Positions 17,294 through 25,078 of a stretch of DNA of 64,000 bases are shown here, piece after piece. Source of the stretch: Salinimicrobium soli. Lineage in GTDB: Bacteria; Bacteroidota; Bacteroidia; Flavobacteriales; Flavobacteriaceae. How positions within the stretch are numbered: position 1 is the stretch's first letter; each line of letters opens with the position of its first letter. Below the pieces are notes generated by a model, which searched no databases, had not been told where the DNA came from, and saw only the letters and a program-made list of their open reading frames with translations. The position numbers were made by a program, and so were the translations under genes. The stretch lies in the NCBI RefSeq assembly GCF_048323655.1, contig NZ_JBLUWW010000003.1:62001-126000 (forward strand). Reading direction: 5' to 3'.

Positions 17294-18682
17294 TTATTCT
17301 GAAATTTGATCTTCAAGTATTTCTTCGTCAGATTCTGCTCTGGAAAGCAGTTTTTGGTCCAGTTGTTTGCTTGCTTTGGCACCTAGTTTCTTCAGTTTTT
17401 CAACTCTTCTTAGCAAATTACCTTTTCCGGTTAATTTTTTCATGGCACCCTCATAGCTGTTTTGAACAGTTCCCAGTTGCCGGCCCACCTTCAGAAGTTC
17501 TTCTGTTAGGTTTGTAAAAGCATCGTACAGAGCACCGGCCTGTGTGGCAATGTCGATGGCATTCTGTTTTTGTTTTTCATTCTGCCACATACTGTCGATG
17601 GTCTTGAGGACAGCGAGCAGAGTAGTAGGAGTGACTATAATGATATTCTTTTCAAACGCATCAGAATACAGGGCCGGATGTTTTTGGGAAGCGCTGGCGA
17701 AAGCCGCTTCAATTGGGATGAACAACAGAACGAAATCAGGGCTATCCATCTGGTAAAGAGAATGATAGTTCTTGTTGCTCAGTTCCTCAACCCGATCTTT
17801 TACCGCCCTCAGGTGCAGCTTCAGGAGCTGATCCTTTTCGGCTTCCTCTTCTGCATTGCAATAACGTTCATAAGCATTCAGCGAAACTTTTGAGTCTACT
17901 ATCAGTCGTTTCTCTCCCGGCAGATGTATGATCACATCGGGACGCACTCTTTTCCCTTCTTCCGAAGTGAAACTTTGTTGAGTGAAATATTCGTGATCCT
18001 TTCGAAGTCCACTTTTTTCCAGCACACTTTCCAGGATCATTTCTCCCCAATTTCCCTGTTTTTGAGTATCTCCCTTTAAAGCCCGGGTGAGGTTAGTGGC
18101 TTCCTCGCTTATTTTGATGTTCTGTTCGCTCAGCATCTGCAATTGCTTACCTAACTCTGCATTTCTTTCAATAAAGTCATTGGAATTTTTCTCTACTTTT
18201 TCTTCGAAGCTTTTGATCTTTTGCTGAAGCGGATCCAGTATATTCTGAATGTTCTCTTTATTAAGGCTGGTGAATTTTTCTGATTTCTGCTCCAGGATCT
18301 TGTTCGCCAGGTTCTCGAATTCTTTGCTGAACTTCTCCTGAAGTTTTTCAAGCTCAGCTTTCTGCTCTGTCAGCTTTTCCTGCAGATTTTCATTTTCGGA
18401 AGCCTTGCGGGTAAGCTCGGTTCGCAAACTGTCCTTTTCCTTTCTGATAGTTTCCCGTTCTTCGCAAGCTGCTTTATACTGTTTTTCTGCATCCTGTTTC
18501 AGCTCAAACATTAGTTGCTTTGTATTTTCCCGGAAATCTTCAAATTGAAGGTTTAGCTGATGGTTTCGTTCCTCAAGGGTATTTTTTACTCCCTTACTTT
18601 TAAAATTTGAGAAGAGATATCCCAGAATAGCTCCAAAAATGGCAGCTGCGAATGCTATTCCCAGCAGAGTAAATTCATTCAT
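17294..18682 (-). CDS. rmuC: DNA recombination protein RmuC
   Basis: A 462-residue RmuC-family protein, thought to limit DNA rearrangement through a nuclease-like domain. An N-terminal membrane helix (about 6-23) is followed by a long coiled coil (about 35-190). The restriction-endonuclease-like domain then shows QGNWGEMILESVLEKSGLRKDHEY, RPDVIIHLPGEKRLIVDSKVSL and VLLFIPIEAAF, the standard family blocks. The C-terminus is a second helical region. It lies 30 bp downstream of the B12 ABC-ATPase gene on the same strand, though no functional link is expected. Confidence 0.95.
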   Translation of the reverse strand: MNEFTLLGIAFAAAIFGAILGYLFSNFKSKGVKNTLEERNHQLNLQFEDFRENTKQLMFELKQDAEKQYKAACEERETIRKEKDSLRTELTRKASENENLQEKLTEQKAELEKLQEKFSKEFENLANKILEQKSEKFTSLNKENIQNILDPLQQKIKSFEEKVEKNSNDFIERNAELGKQLQMLSEQNIKISEEATNLTRALKGDTQKQGNWGEMILESVLEKSGLRKDHEYFTQQSFTSEEGKRVRPDVIIHLPGEKRLIVDSKVSLNAYERYCNAEEEAEKDQLLKLHLRAVKDRVEELSNKNYHSLYQMDSPDFVLLFIPIEAAFASASQKHPALYSDAFEKNIIIVTPTTLLAVLKTIDSMWQNEKQKQNAIDIATQAGALYDAFTNLTEELLKVGRQLGTVQNSYEGAMKKLTGKGNLLRRVEKLKKLGAKASKQLDQKLLSRAESDEEILEDQISE

Positions 18683-18712
18683 AGAAGAAGGATTTTCTCA
18701 AAGATACTCTTT

Positions 18713-19507
18713 TCAGGATTTTATTCTAAAGGATTGAGTAGCGGAATCAAAAACAATAAGATCAGAAGGGAAGATGTCGTCAAAAGCCCCTTTTTGGATC
18801 AGCTCCTGCGGACTTCCCTGTACCAATTGACCCTTTTTCATGAGCACCAGTTTGTCACAAAGTTGGAGGGCAAGGTTGATCTCATGTGTCGCAAAAACAA
18901 TTGCTTTTTTAGTCTGCTGGCTTAATTGCTTCAGCAACTTCAATACCTGTGCCTTGTGGTACATGTCCAAATGGGAGGTAGGTTCATCGAGGATCATGAT
19001 CGGAGTGTCTTGTGCAAGTGCCCTTGCGATAAGCGTTTTTTGAAGTTGTCCGTCACTTAATTCGTAGCATTTTTTATGCTGTAGCTCCTGGATATTTACC
19101 AGTTCCAGTGCTTGTTTTACTTTTTTTCGGTCTTCAGGAGTCAGCGTACCTATCCAATTGGTATAGGGTTGGCGGCCAAGCGCTACCAACTCGGCTACGC
19201 TGAGGTTCTTGGAGAGCGGTTGTTCCGTGAGCACCAAACTGATCAATTCCGCCAGTTTTTCTGAAGGTATATTGTTTCGGTCTATAGAATTAATAAAGAT
19301 CTTTCCGGAAAGCTGTGGCTGCACTCCGCTGAGCGTTCTCAGGAAAGTAGATTTTCCCACCCCGTTTACTCCTATCACGGCTAGCAATTCCCCTTCTTTG
19401 ACTTCAATATTGATACCTGAAGCGATCAGCGTTTCGTGCTGCTTTTTCCTGTATCCGATCTCAAGATCTTCGGTGCGAATAATGATATGTGGATCTTTAG
19501 TTTCTAT
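18713..19507 (-). CDS. btuD: Cobalamin/iron-complex ABC transporter ATPase (BtuD-like), start codon unclear
   Basis: ATPase of the B12 importer. It shows Walker A GVNGVGKST, the signature ELSDGQLQKTLIARALAQ, Walker B IMILDEPTSHLD and the switch histidine in FATHEIN. The reading frame clearly extends upstream of the P-loop through a real ABC N-terminus (TEDLEIGYRKK, with the A-loop tyrosine). However, no ATG, GTG or TTG occurs in frame between the last in-frame stop and a TTG at 19387, which would delete that N-terminus. The coordinate given begins at an ATA (19507) two bases after the permease stop and is only a placeholder. CTG, ATT, or frameshifting from the permease are alternatives. Confidence 0.85.
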   Translation of the reverse strand: METKDPHIIIRTEDLEIGYRKKQHETLIASGINIEVKEGELLAVIGVNGVGKSTFLRTLSGVQPQLSGKIFINSIDRNNIPSEKLAELISLVLTEQPLSKNLSVAELVALGRQPYTNWIGTLTPEDRKKVKQALELVNIQELQHKKCYELSDGQLQKTLIARALAQDTPIMILDEPTSHLDMYHKAQVLKLLKQLSQQTKKAIVFATHEINLALQLCDKLVLMKKGQLVQGSPQELIQKGAFDDIFPSDLIVFDSATQSFRIKS

Positions 19508-19509
19508 AG

Positions 19510-20541
19510 TTAAAAAAGGAATTTTCGTTTTCGTACCAGCAACCAGATCACCACCGGTGCACCAATGAGCGAAGTGATCGCGTTAATGGGTAAGGTGAAT
19601 TCGCTTCCGGGTAGTTGTGCCACAATATCACATAGCAACATAAGCAAGGCTCCTCCCAGGATCACTGCGGGTAAAAGTACGCGGTGGTCGTTCACAGGGA
19701 TCACTTGCCGTATTAAATGCGGAACCGCCAGACCAACAAATGCAATAGGACCTGCAAAGGCCGTTATGCTTCCGGCAAGCAGGCTGGTGGCGACTATCAA
19801 TAGAGTTCGGTTCCTGCCAATATGCATTCCTAAACTTTTGGCGTATTGTTCTCCCAGCAGCAGGGAATTTAAATTTTTAATGCTGAAGACTGCAATGGCA
19901 GTACCGAGGAGCCAGAAGATGAACAGTATGCCCAGTTCGCTCCAGGTGAGATCTCCCACGCTTCCGTAGGACCAGAAAACAAATTGTTGCAACTGCGCGG
20001 CCGGGCTAAAATATGCCAGCACGCTGACCACTGCTGAGGTAAGGCTGGCGAACATAAGCCCGATGATCAGGATAGCCATAGTATCCTTAAGCCTTATAGA
20101 AGCCAGGATCACTGCCAGTAGCACCAGTAAACTTCCCAGGCTGGAGGCAATTACCAGTCCCCAACTGGAAAAAACGACTGAAGATACCATTCCTCCAAAA
20201 AGCCCGGCACCCATTAACACAAGGGCAACACCCAAACTTGCGCCACTGCTCAAACCCAGCACGTAAGGGCCTGCCAAAGGATTTCTGAACATGGTTTGCA
20301 TAAGCATACCGCTAACTGCCAAACCCGATCCGGCCAAAACGGCTGTAAGCGCCTTCGGAATGCGATAGTTCATGATAATATATTGCCAGCTTTCGCGGCT
20401 GCCTTCCGAAGTAAAGATGGCGGCAACCACTTCCCTGAATGGTATGTCAACAGAACCAAGGCTAATATTTAAAAACCAGATCCCAACTGTTATGATAAAC
20501 AGTATCAGAAGGCTGATTCTATAGGTGCCGTGGCTTTGCAA
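19510..20541 (-). CDS. btuC: Cobalamin ABC transporter permease, FecCD/BtuC family
   Basis: A 343-residue inner-membrane permease with about ten hydrophobic helices. It shows FecCD family blocks: MNYRIPKALTAVLAGSGLAVSGMLMQ, NPLAGPYVLGLSSGASLG and the ATPase-coupling loop GLAVPHLIRQ. Its start immediately follows the stop of the binding-protein gene (20541/20542). Its stop TAA lies within a TTTTTTAA run that overlaps the following ATPase frame by -1. Context with BtuF, the cobalamin riboswitch, BtuB and BtuG supports B12 as the substrate; the family also transports siderophores. Confidence 0.92.
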   Translation of the reverse strand: MQSHGTYRISLLILFIITVGIWFLNISLGSVDIPFREVVAAIFTSEGSRESWQYIIMNYRIPKALTAVLAGSGLAVSGMLMQTMFRNPLAGPYVLGLSSGASLGVALVLMGAGLFGGMVSSVVFSSWGLVIASSLGSLLVLLAVILASIRLKDTMAILIIGLMFASLTSAVVSVLAYFSPAAQLQQFVFWSYGSVGDLTWSELGILFIFWLLGTAIAVFSIKNLNSLLLGEQYAKSLGMHIGRNRTLLIVATSLLAGSITAFAGPIAFVGLAVPHLIRQVIPVNDHRVLLPAVILGGALLMLLCDIVAQLPGSEFTLPINAITSLIGAPVVIWLLVRKRKFLF

Positions 20542-21684
20542 TTATTCGAGTGGTTTATAAAAGGTCGTTTGGTAATCAGCAAGAAGGTCAGGGTGAAAAA
20601 TGGAGATCAGGTCCTTTAGCACCAGATCTGGCCGGTTAGGAGCGAGTTCGTAAAAGATAACTCCTCCGGTTTCCCCTTTTTCACTACTGAAGGTAAAGAC
20701 ATTCCCGTTTTTAAATGCTTTGAATTCCTCGTAATGTGGGGAAGCACTCTTCATATCTGCATAAGAGACGAATTGCGCGGGACCGACCCAATAGTCAGCA
20801 TTGGCTGCCTCAGCCAGAACCGATTCCAAAGAAAGGGAAAGACTTCCGGTACCCTCAGAGTCAGCAAACACAAATTGAGCATTGGCATCGTCAATAAATC
20901 TGGCCTGCCAACTCTCTCCCGCGGGCAGATACCACTGGTCTTTATACATAGCGCCTGCAAGTACGGTTGGTTTTTCGGAAGCTTGCCTGGCAAGTTCCTT
21001 TGCCTCCAGATAGTCAGTTTCTACCTGCTCAAAAAAGGCAATTGCCTGTTTTGTTTTTCCGAAGAAGGCACCAAAGAATTTTATCCATTCAGCTTTTCCC
21101 AAAGGTGAACTTTCAGTCCAGTCGGCATTAAAGACTACCGGAATTCCGCTTTTTTGAATGGTAGTGAGGCTTTTATTACTTCCGTCAATAGAAAAACCGA
21201 TAATTACATCGGGCTGAAGAGCCAAAAGTGTTTCGGTATTAAGAGCTTCATTTTTTCCTATTTCCTGCACCTTACCTTCAGAGATCCTTTCCCGAACGGC
21301 TTCCGAAGAGATATAATCGAGACCAGGAAAGCCAATGAGGGCATTTACCTCGTTTAAGACTTCCAGAGAAGGGATGTGAGTGGTAGAGGTCACCACGATC
21401 TTTTTTACCGGAATTTCAACTTTTTGATCGTACTCCAGATCCACAGGAACTTCAGCGTTCTCTTCGGCCAAAAGATAGCGATAGGCCTTTTCAGCATTCG
21501 GCCAGGGATTTTCAACTGTTATCAGCTTGTAACCATCATATTCCGTAATGGATAATCCGGAAGCGTATTTAATTTCCACCTCAGAAAATTCAGCAGAAGG
21601 GGACGATTTTTTCTCCTGGTTTTCGGTCTTACAACCCATTAAAGAGCAGAAAAGAAATAGGAATATGTAGGAATATTGTCTCAT
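20542..21684 (-). CDS. btuF: Periplasmic cobalamin-binding lipoprotein, BtuF-like
   Basis: A 380-residue helical-backbone substrate-binding protein of the TroA/FecB class. It has a lipoprotein signal with lipobox SLMGC (Cys18), then two lobes. VVTSTTHIPSLEVLNEVNALIGFPG and LLALQPDVIIGFSIDG match the BtuF/FepB pattern. GSLSLSLESVLAEAANADYWVGPAQ and the C-terminal NRPDLVLKDLISIFHPDLL complete the fold. It is the first gene of the minus-strand btuF-btuC-btuD unit, divergent from the riboswitch-controlled btuB-btuG unit. No riboswitch is visible on its own strand. Confidence 0.88.
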   Translation of the reverse strand: MRQYSYIFLFLFCSLMGCKTENQEKKSSPSAEFSEVEIKYASGLSITEYDGYKLITVENPWPNAEKAYRYLLAEENAEVPVDLEYDQKVEIPVKKIVVTSTTHIPSLEVLNEVNALIGFPGLDYISSEAVRERISEGKVQEIGKNEALNTETLLALQPDVIIGFSIDGSNKSLTTIQKSGIPVVFNADWTESSPLGKAEWIKFFGAFFGKTKQAIAFFEQVETDYLEAKELARQASEKPTVLAGAMYKDQWYLPAGESWQARFIDDANAQFVFADSEGTGSLSLSLESVLAEAANADYWVGPAQFVSYADMKSASPHYEEFKAFKNGNVFTFSSEKGETGGVIFYELAPNRPDLVLKDLISIFHPDLLADYQTTFYKPLE

Positions 21685-21692
21685 TTGTGCAT

Positions 21693-21700
21693 CAAAAGTA
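21693..21700 (-). promoter_or_regulatory. -7 promoter box of btuF
   Basis: TACTTTTG on the minus strand, 9 bp before the btuF start codon, matches TAnnTTTG. The expected upstream TTG is not clear. If it is used, the leader is nearly absent, so the btuFCD unit is not under the riboswitch. Confidence 0.45.
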
Positions 21701-21769
21701 AGATTATTTAGATTTTCTGAAGCCGGATAAATTGAAATGTTTATTTTCGTCCTGAAATTTTGGTTCGGC

Positions 21770-22072
21770 CGTTAGTTGATAATTTCAGCAACACAAGACG
21801 CCGATTAAAAGGGAATCAGGGAAAGATCTGAAATGCTGAGTGCGAAGTTAGAAGTACAAAGTATTAGATCTTTCAACAGAAGTTAGTTAGTAGTGCAGTA
21901 AGAGGAAACTTTTTACTTCGTCCTTCTTAGATCTAACTTTTATAAGCCTGAGCTGTTCCCGCAACTGTAAGCTTAGTCCTGATGTATATCAGGATGCCTT
22001 TGTACACTTCAAACCACTGTCCTTCGGGATGGGAAGGTAAACAAAAGGACGCGAGCCAGGAGACCTGCCAAA
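21770..22072 (+). promoter_or_regulatory. Cobalamin riboswitch with an enlarged arm, upstream of btuB
   Basis: Adenosylcobalamin/B12 riboswitch. The conserved pieces appear in order: AAAAGGGAATCAGG (21807-21820), GCTGTTCCCGCAACTGTAA (21952-21970), CCACTGT (22014-22020), GGGATGGGAAGG (22026-22037) and the B12 box GCCAGGAGACCTGCC (22055-22069). About 130 nt separate the first two blocks, much more than usual, and this insert can form its own hairpin. Between the B12 box and the btuB start, GCCAAAAG/CCTTTGGC and GGCTTT/AAAGCC can pair close to the ribosome-binding site (ggcgga). This suggests translational control, although that part is inference. Outer boundaries are approximate. Confidence 0.92.
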
Positions 22073-22118
22073 AGCAACTATTAAAACCTTTGGCTTTCGG
22101 GAAAAAAGCCGGCGGAAG

Positions 22119-23945
22119 ATGAAAAAAGCTGGTTTCTACTTTCTGTTCCTATTTCTGCTGAATGCCCCATTATTTGGGCAGCAGGATTCTATCCATCAAC
22201 TCGATGAAGTGGTGCTTGGCGATGTACGCCTGTACCAGAATTCCCGTGGCAACCGCCTGCAAGTGCTACAGGATTCCGTATTGGAAAAGAATGAACCCTT
22301 CTTAGGTTCGGTACTCAAGTTCAATTCACCTATTTATTTCAGGGAAAATGGTCCCGGTATGGTGTCTTCGGCAAGTTTTCGGGGCACTTCGGCCTCCCAG
22401 ACCGCTGTGATCTGGAATGGGATCAATATAAATTCCCAATTTACCGGCCAGACAGATTTTAATACCCTGCTCACTTCGGGCTATAATAATGTGGTGGTGA
22501 GGTCTGGAGGAGGAAGCGTACTTTACGGAAGCGGAGCCATAGGAGGCAGTGTTCACCTCAATAACAGGTTTCAATTTGATAAAGGTTTTGACCATAAGTT
22601 GCAATTCAAGTATGGCAGTTTTGAAACCTTCTTCGGGAATTTTCGGTCTGAATTTTCTTCAGAAAACATCAGTCTTCAGCTCAATATCAGCAGGCAAAGC
22701 AGTGAAAATGATTATCCGTATTTAGGAACCGGAAAGGAAAATATTAACGGGGATTATAGAAACACAGGAGTCAGCGCCGCTGTTGCCCAAATTATTAACA
22801 GCCGGAATATCATCAAACTCTTTACCGATTACTATTTCGGAGACAGAGGTTTTTCCGGGACCTTGACCGCTCTTTCGAGCAGTAAGTATCAGGATGTGAA
22901 CAGCCGGAATCTTTTGGAATGGCAGGGCTTCTTCGGAAATGTGACCAGTAATTTACGACTGGCTTACCTGGACGAAACCTACCGTTATTACGAAAACCGA
23001 AATTCTGACGATCATACCTTCGGAAGGGCAAAAACAGGAATTGCTAAGATCGATCTGAAATACAGTCTCAACGATGAGATGAGCCTGACCGGACTTGCCG
23101 ATTTCAATTTTTCGGAAGGAGAAGGGACGAGCATTGGCGACAAATTCCGAAGAACGGGTTCAGCAGGCGTGTTGTTCTCACATGAACTCGAACGTTTCAA
23201 TTATGAACTCAGCTTGCGGAAGGAATTCAGTGAAAAATACAATTCTCCGATTCTTTTTTCAGTAAGCAGTGGGTATGAGGTGAACGACCACTACGGAATG
23301 GTCTTTAACTTCTCCCGCAACTACAGGATCCCAACTCTAAATGACCTTTTTTGGTATGCAGGCGGCAATGACCGGCTAAGACCAGAAACTTCCCTGCAAG
23401 CAGAATTTGGCCAAAATTTCCACTTATTTGATGTTGATCTGGGAATAACAGTTTATTGGATCAAAATTGATGACCTGCTGCGATGGGTGCCACAACAAAA
23501 CGGCCAATGGAGACCTGAAAATACGAAGAGTGCCAGGAGCTATGGCGCAGAGGCTCTGGCCGAATGGCAGCAAAGTTTTGGTGAGCACCATCTAAATATT
23601 TCAGGAACCTATGCCTTTACCCGGTCACAGGATCTGGAGACCAAAAATCAATTGATCTATGTGCCCCGGCACAAAGTTACAGCGGCTGCAGGTTATGGAA
23701 TAAGAAGATTTTCTGCCTGGTATCAGTTTCTCTACAATGGAAGTGTGTATACCTCTTCAGACAATAATTATTCTTTGAGTGACTATACTGTTTCGAACCT
23801 TGGATTGGAGTACGATCTTTTGAAGAACCGGGAACTTAACCTGGGCGTTGAGCTAAGAAATATTTGGAATACCAACTATCAAAGTCTGCCCGGGCGACCT
23901 ATGCCGGGAAGGGCTATTTATACCTCTCTAACCTATAAACTGTGA
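22119..23945 (+). CDS. btuB: TonB-dependent outer membrane cobalamin receptor, BtuB-like
   Basis: A 608-residue TonB-dependent receptor with signal peptide (MKKAGFYFLFLFLLNAPLFGQ). It has a TonB-box-like LDEVVLGDV and a plug domain with MVSSASFRGTSASQTAVIWNGININ and VVVRSGGGSVLYGSGAIGG. The beta barrel ends in the terminal aromatic YTSLTYKL. It is short for a SusC-like receptor and lacks the carboxypeptidase-like N-terminal extension, which fits a vitamin receptor. It is placed directly under the cobalamin riboswitch and followed by a BtuG-like lipoprotein. The substrate call rests on this context. Confidence 0.92.
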   Translation: MKKAGFYFLFLFLLNAPLFGQQDSIHQLDEVVLGDVRLYQNSRGNRLQVLQDSVLEKNEPFLGSVLKFNSPIYFRENGPGMVSSASFRGTSASQTAVIWNGININSQFTGQTDFNTLLTSGYNNVVVRSGGGSVLYGSGAIGGSVHLNNRFQFDKGFDHKLQFKYGSFETFFGNFRSEFSSENISLQLNISRQSSENDYPYLGTGKENINGDYRNTGVSAAVAQIINSRNIIKLFTDYYFGDRGFSGTLTALSSSKYQDVNSRNLLEWQGFFGNVTSNLRLAYLDETYRYYENRNSDDHTFGRAKTGIAKIDLKYSLNDEMSLTGLADFNFSEGEGTSIGDKFRRTGSAGVLFSHELERFNYELSLRKEFSEKYNSPILFSVSSGYEVNDHYGMVFNFSRNYRIPTLNDLFWYAGGNDRLRPETSLQAEFGQNFHLFDVDLGITVYWIKIDDLLRWVPQQNGQWRPENTKSARSYGAEALAEWQQSFGEHHLNISGTYAFTRSQDLETKNQLIYVPRHKVTAAAGYGIRRFSAWYQFLYNGSVYTSSDNNYSLSDYTVSNLGLEYDLLKNRELNLGVELRNIWNTNYQSLPGRPMPGRAIYTSLTYKL

Positions 23946-23947
23946 TT

Positions 23948-25012
23948 ATGAAAATTAAATTTTTACCGGTACTTCTTGTTTTGGGAGCCTTTCTTGCTTC
24001 CTGTTCCTCTGAAGAAATTATTAAAGAGCCGGCGCCAGACGGGGCTTATGCTGATGGATTTTTTGTCTTAAATGAGGGAAACTTTCTTTCCGGAAATGCT
24101 TCTGTGAGCTTTATTGAAAATTCCGGAGAAGTTAGCCACTCGATCTTCAAAAATGCCAATTCCGGAGCAGATTTGGGAGATACTGCAACAGATCTTCAGT
24201 TCTATGAGGATTACGCTTTTATTGTGGTCAATGTTTCGAATAAGATCGAGGTAGTTGACCGCTATACATTTGAGAGCGTCGCAACCATTGATAATGGGCT
24301 GGCAAATCCGCGGAAGATCAGCTTTTCCAATGGCACTGCTTATGTGACCAATTGGGGAGATGCTTCAGATCCGGGGGATGATTTTATCACTGTCTTTGAT
24401 GCCGAAACTTTTCAGCAGAGCCAGATAGTGCCCGTGGCGGAAGGCCCTGAGAATATGTTGGTTGAAAATTCAAGGCTTTTTATTGTACACCTCGGCGGCT
24501 GGGGTTTCAACAATATAATAACGGTCATCAATACGGCCACTAATGAGCTCGAAAAAACAATAGAAGTAGGAGATCTCCCCAATTCTATGGTGGTCGAAAA
24601 TGGCTTTTTATGGGTTGTTTCATCGGGACTGCCATTTTATGCTGAAGGAGGAGAAACTAATGGAAAGATTTCCAAAATAAATTTGACAAGTCTTGAAGTG
24701 GCAACAGAATTTGAAGTGCAGGGTCATCCATCTTATTTGGTGAATGGCGGAGGAATACTCTACTACACCGTTGACAATAGTGTATTTTCTTTTTCACCTG
24801 CTGGAGAAAGTCTGTCAGAAACACCTTTTTTGGAACTAGAGGAAGTGAGTGTTTTGTACGGTTTTTCGGTGAAGGATAACCTGATCTATGCTACTTCAGC
24901 AAACGCCGATTTTACAGGAGATGGTAAACTTTTAATTTATAACAGCCTCAAAAATTTTGAGCTACAAACGTTCACCACAGGAATTAATCCGAATGGTATC
25001 TTCTTCCAATAA
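23948..25012 (+). CDS. btuG: Surface cobalamin-binding beta-propeller lipoprotein, BtuG-like (YncE/DUF5074)
   Basis: A 354-residue lipoprotein with lipobox FLASC (Cys19), followed by a seven-bladed propeller with YncE-like repeats (DLQFYEDYAFIVVNVSNKIEVVD, NPRKISFSNGTAYVTNWG, LPNSMVVENGFLWVVSSG). In Bacteroides, BtuG proteins of this DUF5074 type sit on the cell surface, bind B12 extremely tightly and pass it to BtuB. The gene order here, riboswitch-btuB-btuG, is the same. The ATG at 23948 is chosen; a GTG at 23942 overlapping the btuB stop is the alternative. A perfect terminator follows. Confidence 0.85.
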   Translation: MKIKFLPVLLVLGAFLASCSSEEIIKEPAPDGAYADGFFVLNEGNFLSGNASVSFIENSGEVSHSIFKNANSGADLGDTATDLQFYEDYAFIVVNVSNKIEVVDRYTFESVATIDNGLANPRKISFSNGTAYVTNWGDASDPGDDFITVFDAETFQQSQIVPVAEGPENMLVENSRLFIVHLGGWGFNNIITVINTATNELEKTIEVGDLPNSMVVENGFLWVVSSGLPFYAEGGETNGKISKINLTSLEVATEFEVQGHPSYLVNGGGILYYTVDNSVFSFSPAGESLSETPFLELEEVSVLYGFSVKDNLIYATSANADFTGDGKLLIYNSLKNFELQTFTTGINPNGIFFQ

Positions 25013-25030
25013 GAGCAAAAATGGAGGCAC

Positions 25031-25058
25031 AAAAAATCCCGCAGCTGCGGGATTTTTT
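25031..25058. terminator. Perfect bidirectional terminator between btuG and the S41 protease gene
   Basis: A 28-base perfect palindrome: six A, the GC-rich core TCCCGCAGCTGCGGGA, then six T. It has T-runs in both directions, between the convergent btuG and protease genes. Confidence 0.92.
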
Positions 25059-25078
25059 AGTTTTATGAACTTAAGAAA

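Noticed and set aside
18713..19387. TTG start for the BtuD-like ATPase at 19387
   Set aside because: It would remove the A-loop and first strands that are clearly encoded upstream in the same frame.
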